NCBI GenBank assembly: GCA_028280195.1
Contig: JANQMH010000061.1
Location: 1-64,000, forward strand
Direction: 5' to 3'
From: Exilibacterium sp.
Lineage (GTDB): Bacteria > Pseudomonadota > Gammaproteobacteria > Pseudomonadales > Cellvibrionaceae
Length of the DNA stretch: 64,000 nucleotides
Positions within the stretch are counted from its first letter, which is position 1. Each line of letters starts with the position of its first letter. The notes below the pieces were generated by a model. That model ran no database searches. It was not told where the DNA came from and saw only the letters and a program-made list of their open reading frames with translations. Below, piece by piece: positions 57,213 to 64,000 of the stretch. The position numbers and the translations under genes were made by a program.

Positions 57213-60056
57213 CTAACGAATCTCATCACCGTAGCTCACCTGCAATTCATCTTTGTTGAACCTCGCCGGCGCCAGCTCGCGCATGGCGACGAAGCTCTTG
57301 TTGATCCACTTATTGAACTCACCGCTCCAGGCCCGCTCGAGATTGCCGTAGTGCAAATCCGTCGCCAGTTGGTCCAGGGGTATGGCCTGCTCCTCGATCA
57401 GTTCGGCGTAAACCTGCCGCTCCTCGGCGGACAGCCCTTTGGGTCGCGGCGCATTGCGCAGCTCAAAAGCCAATTGTTGATAGAGTTCGGCTATCTTGTA
57501 GCTCGACATCGTCACAAATTCGAAAATTCCATAGTCGGCTGCCATTTCATACCTCCCCACGGCGCTTTTTAGCGCTTTATTTTTCTTCGGCAGGCTTTTC
57601 GCCAGTGAGCGTGTCAGTTTATGTCTGCGGAACTCGGCGGCATAATAGTCGCCATACTTGACGTTGGCCCAGGCGCCAAGCCAGCGGCTGCGGTCGCTGC
57701 GCTGCTTGCCCGCCTCGCGGTCGCCGTCGACGATGCGCCGCAGCCAGAACAGCTGCCTGGCGATATCGTCGGTGACTTCATACAGGTTGGCAAGGCGGTA
57801 GCGCGCCTCCATTCTGACGTCGAACGGTTGCTCGTAAGTTCTGGCATAGCGCTTGAACAGATCGATGGAAGTGGCGTAGTTTTTATCCTTCTCATACATT
57901 TCGGCGGCCAGAAACAGCGCGTCGCGCCGCACTTCGGCATCCTTGTCATTGCGGCTCAGGGCCAGGTAGGTATCGCCGGCGTCGCGCCATGAATGACGTT
58001 TCTCGAAGGCGAAAGCCAGTTTGCGCGGAAATTCGAATGCCAGCTCGTGCTCGCTGTAAGCGGCGATCAACTGCCGCAATTCGACGATCGCCTCATCCCA
58101 CTGCTGCGCGCCCAGCAGCAGCGTTGCGGCGTTGTACTGGGCCGCCACCCGCACTTTGGAGTCCGGCGTCAGGGATTTGATCTTCAGCAGTTGTTCGACG
58201 GCCTGGCTCTTGTTGTCCTCAGCCACCAGCTGCTCGGAGCGTTTGTAGATGGCGTTGGCCATACGCTCGGAAATTTCGCTGTACTCCTCGGACTTGCGCG
58301 CCGCCAGGCTGCGCTGGTTGGCGTAGTTGGCTTCCGCCAGCTGGTACTGATCGAGCTTGTAATAGGAGTGGGCGATAATGCCGTAAGCGGTTTTTTTCAG
58401 CGTCGGGTCTAGGCTGGGGTTGCTGTCGATCATACGCTGGGAAACATCCACGGCGCGCTGGTATTGCTGCAGGCCGAACAGATACTCGGCGGCGTTGGTC
58501 AATACCGAGGGCGAGCGCTCGTCCTGGTGAAAAACTTCGGCGAATTTCAGCATACTCTCCACCGCCCTGGCCTGCCACTGCTTGTGGCTTTCGCTCTGCG
58601 CCTGCAGGCTCTCGATATGCTTCTGGTAGGAGGTGATGGCGGCGTAGCCGGCGGGGGCGCGGTGCCTGGCTTCTTCAAACTCGTTGAGCTGATAGGCAAC
58701 CCGCTCGAATTCCTCGATAGCCAGCGGGTATTGCCCCGCCGACAGGTAGGCCTCGGCTTTGAGGAAGTTGAATTCGGGGATGCGCGGGTCTTTGGGGAAG
58801 GTGAGGATATACTGGCTGTAAAAGTGCGCGGCGCGCTCGAAGGCCACCGTGGAATCGGATTTCAGCTTGGCCAGTTTCCTGCCGGCCTGTTTGCCTTTCT
58901 TCTGTTTGTGATACAGCTTCAGTGTGGTCTGTGCCCGGGCGTGATAGTGGCTGGCCAACTCGTCGAAATAAACTTTCAGCGACTCCCTGACGCTGTCGCT
59001 GAGTCCGCCGTTGACCGCTGCGTAGTTGGAGGCAATGCCGTAGTAGTCGACATAGATTTCTTTTTCTTTCAGCGCCTGCAGGGGAAAGCCGCCTTTGACG
59101 TAGGTGTCGATCAGCTTGCCGTGCAGCTGTGGTGCCTCGGCGGAGAAATTGTAGCGTTGCACATAGTGGCGGAAAGTATCGGCCGAGTCCTCATAGCGTT
59201 CTTTTTCCAGAAAATACTCACCCAGATCGTCGTAGATACGCCACAGATAACTCTTGCCCTGCAGCGAGGCAATTTTCTCGATTGCCGCGGCGCCGCCGCT
59301 CTTTGCCAGGCCCAGGCTCATGGAGTGAATGGTATCGTCGACCAGGGTGCTTTTGCTGTCCTCGAGCGCCTCGCCCTGCAGCAGCTGGTTGAGCACCAGG
59401 GCGAAGGCGTTGAGGCTGGCATTGTAGTTGAGCTGCTTGTAATAGGCCCAGCCGAGCATGTAGTGGGCGTAGGTGATCAGCTTCGGGTTGTTCATGCGCG
59501 TAACGATCAGGTATTCGTTCTGCGCTTTGCGATAGGACTGCTTGTTAAAGTAGATGTCGCCCATGCGGAAGTGGGCTTCGGCATTGTTTTTGTAATTGGG
59601 GTGGCGGCTGGTCAATTGTACCAGCATTTTCATGGCCCGGTCCTGCTGGCCGTCCATCTCATAGGCGCGCGCCAGCTGGTAGAGGACATCGGCGTTGTCG
59701 GGTGAATTGGGGTATTTCTCCAGAATATCGTGATAGCTTTTTATCGCTTCGATATAGTAGCTTTTGGTTTCCCGCTGTTCGATCTGCTTGTGGCCGCCCT
59801 CGATCATATAGACATCGGCGATGCGCCGCTCGATCTGTTCCTTGAGATCCTCGTCCTTAAACAGCGCCAGCAGTTCCTGGTACTCCTCCCGCACCTGCTG
59901 GTGATCGAGCTGTTCGAATTCGATCTTTTTTTCCACCTCGGGCTTGTATTTCAGGTCGCCCAGGGTCTTGGTGTCACCAAAGCTGCAGCCGTACAACGCG
60001 GCCAGCAGGCAGTTTGCAGTCACCAGGCCCGTTGCAGTCGTTATCTTGCGCTTCAT
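57213..60056 (-). CDS. Large TPR repeat lipoprotein
   Basis: A 947-residue protein. A lipobox-like 'ALYGC' puts the cysteine at 24. TPR/Sel1-like helical repeats cover most of the rest ('VLYQLARAYEMDGQQDRAMK', 'AEAHFRMGDIYFNKQSYRKA' and 'YAHYMLGWAYYKQLNYNASL'). A GAGGAGCAGG ribosome site lies inside the end of the upstream gene, with a 4-base overlap. TPR proteins of similar size accompany ExbB/ExbD modules in Myxococcus motility and related loci. A scaffold role is inferred. Confidence 0.88.
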   Translation of the reverse strand: MKRKITTATGLVTANCLLAALYGCSFGDTKTLGDLKYKPEVEKKIEFEQLDHQQVREEYQELLALFKDEDLKEQIERRIADVYMIEGGHKQIEQRETKSYYIEAIKSYHDILEKYPNSPDNADVLYQLARAYEMDGQQDRAMKMLVQLTSRHPNYKNNAEAHFRMGDIYFNKQSYRKAQNEYLIVTRMNNPKLITYAHYMLGWAYYKQLNYNASLNAFALVLNQLLQGEALEDSKSTLVDDTIHSMSLGLAKSGGAAAIEKIASLQGKSYLWRIYDDLGEYFLEKERYEDSADTFRHYVQRYNFSAEAPQLHGKLIDTYVKGGFPLQALKEKEIYVDYYGIASNYAAVNGGLSDSVRESLKVYFDELASHYHARAQTTLKLYHKQKKGKQAGRKLAKLKSDSTVAFERAAHFYSQYILTFPKDPRIPEFNFLKAEAYLSAGQYPLAIEEFERVAYQLNEFEEARHRAPAGYAAITSYQKHIESLQAQSESHKQWQARAVESMLKFAEVFHQDERSPSVLTNAAEYLFGLQQYQRAVDVSQRMIDSNPSLDPTLKKTAYGIIAHSYYKLDQYQLAEANYANQRSLAARKSEEYSEISERMANAIYKRSEQLVAEDNKSQAVEQLLKIKSLTPDSKVRVAAQYNAATLLLGAQQWDEAIVELRQLIAAYSEHELAFEFPRKLAFAFEKRHSWRDAGDTYLALSRNDKDAEVRRDALFLAAEMYEKDKNYATSIDLFKRYARTYEQPFDVRMEARYRLANLYEVTDDIARQLFWLRRIVDGDREAGKQRSDRSRWLGAWANVKYGDYYAAEFRRHKLTRSLAKSLPKKNKALKSAVGRYEMAADYGIFEFVTMSSYKIAELYQQLAFELRNAPRPKGLSAEERQVYAELIEEQAIPLDQLATDLHYGNLERAWSGEFNKWINKSFVAMRELAPARFNKDELQVSYGDEIR

Positions 60057-61843
60057 TGTGCCTGCTCCTCATCGGCGGGGTCACCGCTGCGTTCGGACTT
60101 TGCCCTGTCCAGAGTCATCAGCGTAGTGTCGTAAAGGCGCGCCTTGGCCAGCCGCGACTGGGCCAGGTAGTACTGCATGCGGTCCTCGTGCCTCTGCAGT
60201 TCGGCGTTGACCAGGCTGCGCATCACCGGCTCCAGCGTTTCGATATAGCGGTTGGTTTGCTGCAGTTTAAGCCGGATGCGCTGGTGGTTTTCCGAGACCA
60301 TGCCCTTGTAGGCGGCCGGCTGGCGGTAAGGCTTATCGGCCTGCTTGAGTTTTTCAATGCGGCTGTTCAGCAGTGCCAGCTCCCGTTCAATGGCATCCAC
60401 CAGCGCGGTAAGCCGCTGCTGGTCCTTTTCCGCCAGTGTCAGGGCAAACAGTTTCAGATCGGACTTCTTGTTTTTCAGCTCGCGGGTCAGCTGGTCGCGC
60501 TGTGCTATCAGGTGTTTGTGTTCGCCGCCAAATTCTTTGCTGGCGGCACTGTCCAGGATCAGGCGGTGCTGTTCCGACTGGGTATCCCAGTGCAACAGAT
60601 TGCCCTGGATGGTGTAGAGGTCGGTCAGTTCCTTGAGCGTCTCGGAGAAGGCGTGGCTGGAAATCAGATCGATAACGAAGGGGGTCAGCTTCTGGTAGTC
60701 CACCGTCGGCTCGATACTGTACCAGTCGGACTGGCCGACAATGGCGTCAAAGTTGGTAATAAACTCCTTCGGCACATCCTGCCGCCCGATAATGCGCCTG
60801 GCCTCGGCGACACTCTCGAGCCCGGCGTTGAAGGCCTCGATGGCCAGCAGATTGCTTTTCAGCGCCTTTCTCGGCGAGCCTTCCTGTTCGTAGAGGTGGG
60901 CCAGCAGCACCTTCGCCTCCTGGACTTCGGGAATGGCAATCGAGCGGTCGTTGAGGATCTGCAGGGCGGGAATGGCGTCGTTGAACTGCTCCAGCTTAAT
61001 CGCCGTCCAGGCATAGCTCAGCAGCCCGCGGTTGGAGTACAGCCCGGTGGTGCGGATGCTCTGCAAATGACTCCAGGCGGCGAGCAGATCGCCCTCCTTC
61101 AGCGCCAGTTGCGCCATGCCGTGGCGGGCGCGGTCGGCCAGGTTGGCCAGCTCCTCACTGTGGCCGGCAAACTGGGTAACGCGCTGCAGATTGACAAGCG
61201 CCGCTTCGGCCTCATCCCGGGCCAGCTGGTTGATGGCATAGTTAAACAGCAGGTAAGAGTAGTGGGGATTGCGCCGCGGCAGGGTGCTGATGACTTTTTC
61301 TGTGGTCGGCAGGCGCTCGCCTTTGTTGTTGATCAGCGTCGCCAGGTAGTGATACTCGGTGCGCAGCTGCGGTGGCAGCTCGCCTTCGATGCGCTGCAGG
61401 GCAGCGGCGGCCTTTACCGGCTCGGCCTTGTGGTAGAGCAGCTTCGCCAGGTAATACCAGGCGGCATTGCGTACCGGGGTGGCGATATTTTCCCCCAGCA
61501 GCGATTGAAAGATCTCGTTGGAGTCGTCGGGAATACCGTAGGACAGCAGCATGCCGCCCTGCAGCAGGCGCCCGGACTGATTGTGTGCCAGCGGATTGTC
61601 GAGGGTGTAGGCGTAGTCGTACTCGATCAGTGCGGAGAAATAGTCCTGCTGGTAGTAGTCGAACAGGACCGTGCCCCACTCCAGGTCGTGCGGAGAGCTG
61701 ACGTTCCGTTCGAAGGTGGTCGTGGCGAAGCCCGCGGTGCTGATACCCAGCCACACCGCGACGCCGGCAAACAGTGACCGCCCGCAGCGCTGCAGCCGGC
61801 CGGCTGTGGTCTTGTCGTTAATCCTGGTAAGCGCCGTTGCCAT
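60053..61843 (-). CDS. Exported helical-repeat protein with coiled coil
   Basis: A 596-residue protein. A hydrophobic segment (about 22-42, 'RSLFAGVAVWLGISTAGFAT') acts as a signal. Repeated helical pairs cover about 55-345 ('AAWYYLAKLLYHKAEPVKAA' and 'VLLAHLYEQEGSPRKALKSN'). A long charged coiled coil covers about 420-500 ('RELKNKKSDLKLFALTLAEK' and 'LVDAIERELALLNSRIEKLK'). It starts 6 bases after the upstream stop. It is probably a periplasmic structural component; no enzyme motif is seen. Confidence 0.82.
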   Translation of the reverse strand: MATALTRINDKTTAGRLQRCGRSLFAGVAVWLGISTAGFATTTFERNVSSPHDLEWGTVLFDYYQQDYFSALIEYDYAYTLDNPLAHNQSGRLLQGGMLLSYGIPDDSNEIFQSLLGENIATPVRNAAWYYLAKLLYHKAEPVKAAAALQRIEGELPPQLRTEYHYLATLINNKGERLPTTEKVISTLPRRNPHYSYLLFNYAINQLARDEAEAALVNLQRVTQFAGHSEELANLADRARHGMAQLALKEGDLLAAWSHLQSIRTTGLYSNRGLLSYAWTAIKLEQFNDAIPALQILNDRSIAIPEVQEAKVLLAHLYEQEGSPRKALKSNLLAIEAFNAGLESVAEARRIIGRQDVPKEFITNFDAIVGQSDWYSIEPTVDYQKLTPFVIDLISSHAFSETLKELTDLYTIQGNLLHWDTQSEQHRLILDSAASKEFGGEHKHLIAQRDQLTRELKNKKSDLKLFALTLAEKDQQRLTALVDAIERELALLNSRIEKLKQADKPYRQPAAYKGMVSENHQRIRLKLQQTNRYIETLEPVMRSLVNAELQRHEDRMQYYLAQSRLAKARLYDTTLMTLDRAKSERSGDPADEEQAQ

Positions 61844-61849
61844 CTGCCG

Positions 61850-62407
61850 TCACCACTGCTTCAGGCGGACCACGGGTTCCTGCGCCGCGCCGTCATCGCC
61901 CACCGCCAGCTCCAGGTATTCCCCGGCGGGTCCCTTCTCGAAGGTCAGCGTTTCCGCCAGCTTATAGGCGCGGCCGTTGGGCCCGAGTCCGGTAAAGAAA
62001 GCCGTGGCCGTATGCCGGCCCTCATTCAGATTGGTGACGTAGAGCCGTTGAATGCCGCCCCGGGTCAGTGCCTGGCGCTGGCTTTCCGAGTAGATATGGG
62101 TGGCCACCAGTTTGCCGTCGAGTTTGAGCTTGACGCTTTCGAGGGTAAAAAACTGGCCGGAACTCAACGACACAAATACCGAATACTTGGTGCTGGAGGG
62201 AAACAGCAGGGTTTCTTCCATTACCCGCAGGTCCTTATTCAGCGAGACCACTTCGCTTTTCAGCGTCTGCAGCCCGCCGGAAATGCTCTTCAGCGTCGAC
62301 AGCGCCTGGGCTTCGGCCGCGGGGCTGGCATTGTTTTCCCCATTGGCTGCCGATAGGCTCGACAATAACAGGGTCACACAAAAGGTAATGGCTATTTTTT
62401 TTCGCAT
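61850..62407 (-). CDS. Exported protein with coiled-coil and beta domain; first gene of the motor operon
   Basis: A 185-residue protein with a signal peptide ending near residue 23 ('SSLSAANGE'). A heptad-like helix (about 33-70, 'LKSISGGLQTLKSEVVSLNK') is followed by a beta-rich domain ('VFVSLSSGQFFTLESVKLKL' and 'RHTATAFFTGLGPNGR') resembling carbohydrate- or peptide-binding sandwiches. It heads the nine-gene operon that runs to 53321. No family is assigned. Confidence 0.78.
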   Translation of the reverse strand: MRKKIAITFCVTLLLSSLSAANGENNASPAAEAQALSTLKSISGGLQTLKSEVVSLNKDLRVMEETLLFPSSTKYSVFVSLSSGQFFTLESVKLKLDGKLVATHIYSESQRQALTRGGIQRLYVTNLNEGRHTATAFFTGLGPNGRAYKLAETLTFEKGPAGEYLELAVGDDGAAQEPVVRLKQW

Positions 62408-62914
62408 GGCGTTACAGCATCCACTTACAGCAAATTGGCTATGGTTCCACTCAGGCTGATGCCCGTTTGCCCGGCGTCCATGCTGTTTTCGAAGTCGGCG
62501 GTAATCATCGCCGGCGATTTTTAAAGTCAGAAAAGCCTCGCACTCGCCAGCGGCCTGCGATCGGGCTTACGGGCTTACTAATATAGGTACCGGTATAGAG
62601 ACAGGTGCCGATGCTTCTGCCTCACCGCCGAGAGTCTAAAGGCGCCCGCTTCCTTTTTTCTGGTGTGCGCGCCATCCTTCCGAGCCTGCTCCCGAGCTGG
62701 TGCTTGCGGACTAATACCGTTGCCAATCAGCATATAACACATATTTGGGCCCCCATAGCCGCATTGACGAAAAAAACAATGTCCGTCACAGATGCAGCGG
62801 GATGGGTCTCAAAATTTCAGAACTTTGTCACGGCACATACCTTTTTTTATTGGAGTGGCCTATGCATCGGCGCTAGCATTGGCGGCGATTGATACATCGA
62901 ACAAGAGAGCTGTC
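62408..62914. other. Divergent intergenic region of the motor locus
   Basis: About 500 bases separating the motor operon from the outer-membrane barrel gene. It should contain both promoters. I see no convincing ORF, hairpin or operator; a frame open from 62792 upstream of the barrel gene has no ribosome site. Confidence 0.5.
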
Positions 62915-63574
62915 ATGGTAAAAAAAGGTCTGCGCACACTGTCAGCAATGCTTCTCGGCGGCATCGGTATTGCCGGTGGCGGGGCTGTATTTGCACAGGA
63001 TAGTCGGGATCAGGACTCATCGATAACGATCATTCAACCGGATAAGACTGTAGAAAAGGCCGAGTTCGCAGCGATAGACACGGAGCGATTCGAACTGGGG
63101 GTATACACCGGCAGCCTGTCGGTGGAGGATTTTGGCAACAGCGCAGTGACCGGTCTCGCCTTTACCTTTCACATTGATCCGCGCTTCATCGCCCAGCTTG
63201 GCTACGGTCAGTCCGATGTCGGCCGCGCCGCCTTTGAAGAGGCGCTGGGCAATGACTTCCTCAGCGACAGCGATAAAGAGTTTACCTACACCCACGTCAC
63301 TGCCGGCTATCGCCTGTTTTACGGGCGCTCATTTTTTGGCGCGCGCAATAAGTTCAATACCAACCTGTACCTCACCGCCGGACTCGGCAATGTCGAATTC
63401 GCCGGGGATACGCAGACGGGGCTGGTACTGGGAGCCACCTATAAGGTCGTGCTCAACGACTGGTTAACCTGTGATATTCACCTGCGCGATCATATTTTCG
63501 AACGCGAGTTCCTGGACGATAAGAAAACCACGCAGAATGTCGAGCTGGCGGTGGGTATCAATTTTCTGTTTTAA
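62915..63574 (+). CDS. Outer-membrane beta-barrel protein (OMP_myx_plus / TIGR04565-like)
   Basis: A 219-residue protein with AAGAGAG upstream of the ATG and a signal peptide ending near residue 28 ('GGGAVFAQDS'). The mature part has alternating beta strands ('FELGVYTGSLSVEDFGN', 'FTYTHVTAGYRLFYGRSFFG' and 'NLYLTAGLGNVEFAGDT'). It ends 'VGINFLF', a C-terminal barrel signal. The pattern fits the barrel family shared by myxobacteria and some gammaproteobacteria. It is divergent from the motor operon and may be its outer-membrane partner. Confidence 0.82.
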   Translation: MVKKGLRTLSAMLLGGIGIAGGGAVFAQDSRDQDSSITIIQPDKTVEKAEFAAIDTERFELGVYTGSLSVEDFGNSAVTGLAFTFHIDPRFIAQLGYGQSDVGRAAFEEALGNDFLSDSDKEFTYTHVTAGYRLFYGRSFFGARNKFNTNLYLTAGLGNVEFAGDTQTGLVLGATYKVVLNDWLTCDIHLRDHIFEREFLDDKKTTQNVELAVGINFLF

Positions 63575-63650
63575 GCACTGAGCTATGGTTAAGTACGAGT
63601 TGGTTAAGTACGAAATGTCTAAGGTACTGAATTTTGCGGGTGGAGCTGTT

Positions 63651-64000
63651 ATGCGGTTTGCTAAATTTATCGGACTAGTGATCACCTGGGCCTGTTGTGC
63701 CAACCCGGCGCTGGCGCAGGAGGGCGAACAGCGCCTGTTGCAGCTGGAGGTGATCGACCCCTTTGTCGAACTGCACACCGGGCCGGGTCGCGGCTATCCG
63801 GTGTTCTATACCATCGAGCAGGGTGAAACCATCGAAGTGTTGACGCGGCGTACAGGCTGGTATGAACTGCGCATGCGCGACGGCCGCAGCGGCTGGGCCC
63901 GCGCTTCACAGGTGGCGCGCACGCTGCTGCCCACCGGCGAGCCGGTGGACCTGCCTTCGGTCAGCTACGGCGACTACCTGAAAAACAGCTGGCGCGCCGG
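63651..64000 (+). CDS. SH3-domain exported protein (3' partial)
   Basis: It runs off the window; 116 residues are visible. GGTGGAG lies upstream of the ATG, and a signal peptide ends near residue 23 ('ANPALAQEG'). An SH3b domain is clear at about 30-95: 'VELHTGPGRGYPVFYTIEQG' then 'RTGWYELRMRDGRSGWA'. It may bind peptidoglycan. It follows the barrel gene by 77 bases, so probably belongs to the same transcript. A GGTTAAGTACGA direct repeat lies in the gap before it. Confidence 0.87.
   Translation, partial: MRFAKFIGLVITWACCANPALAQEGEQRLLQLEVIDPFVELHTGPGRGYPVFYTIEQGETIEVLTRRTGWYELRMRDGRSGWARASQVARTLLPTGEPVDLPSVSYGDYLKNSWRA

Noticed and set aside
58464-59705. A 413-codon plus-strand frame opposite the TPR gene
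   Set aside because: A shadow of the TPR coding strand, with no ribosome site or domain.
60014-61777. A 587-codon plus-strand frame opposite the helical-repeat protein gene
   Set aside because: A shadow frame; the minus-strand protein has a signal, repeats and operon context.

Overview
The window reads as a chromosomal segment of a Gram-negative, GC-rich, probably marine gammaproteobacterium. A Cellvibrionales-like host is my inference. It rests on the protein families present: FolX/FolE, a fused CysNC, YaiI, small DUF3429/DUF3081/DUF6482 proteins, a TonB-dependent receptor beside GH13 and LacI genes, and many secreted PKD-type and nuclease proteins. I saw no rRNA, tRNA, CRISPR array or intact transposase.

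Layout. (1) 1-8824: the end of an ABC importer operon whose ATPase is fused to a histidine phosphatase, then a GH13 alpha-glucosidase, a LacI regulator and a TonB-dependent receptor. These look like a nutrient, probably alpha-glucan, uptake locus. (2) 8766-18442: mostly single metabolic and envelope genes: M14 peptidase, LpxH-like phosphatase, alpha/beta hydrolase, GT2 plus DUF3047 pair, ferritin-like protein, a GIDE/LemA membrane fusion and a secreted hydrolase with a PKD domain. (3) 18925-33286: hydroxyacid dehydrogenase, two secreted endonuclease/exonuclease/phosphatase proteins on either side of yaiI and its start-codon repeat array, a LysR regulator, a cytochrome c lipoprotein, a chalcone-isomerase-like/TonB fusion, folX-folE, a glutathione peroxidase and a DHH phosphoesterase. 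(4) 33381-37079: cysD-cysNC sulfate activation, divergent from a TetR regulator across a dense AT-rich operator cluster.

(5) 37241-47288 is accessory in character. It holds an XRE/antitoxin/PIN module, a deletion scar made of a broken CHC2-primase start and a second XRE fragment, AT-rich orphan secreted proteins, and a CHASE2 / SH3-like / M48 protease cluster. (6) 47289-52919: a secreted hydrolase and a very large surface lipoprotein with eight PKD repeats and a fibro-slime domain.

(7) 53321-64000 carries the most system-like locus. A tight minus-strand operon encodes a coiled-coil periplasmic protein, three TPR or repeat proteins, a small secreted protein, an ExbB/TolQ channel, two ExbD/TolR proteins (one lacking the usual membrane aspartate) and a TonB-like protein with an AgmX/PglI-type C-terminus. 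A divergent outer-membrane beta-barrel gene and an SH3-domain protein follow. By architecture this is a proton-motive-force-driven trans-envelope machine resembling parts of the Myxococcus Agl/Glt apparatus. Its role here cannot be read from the sequence.
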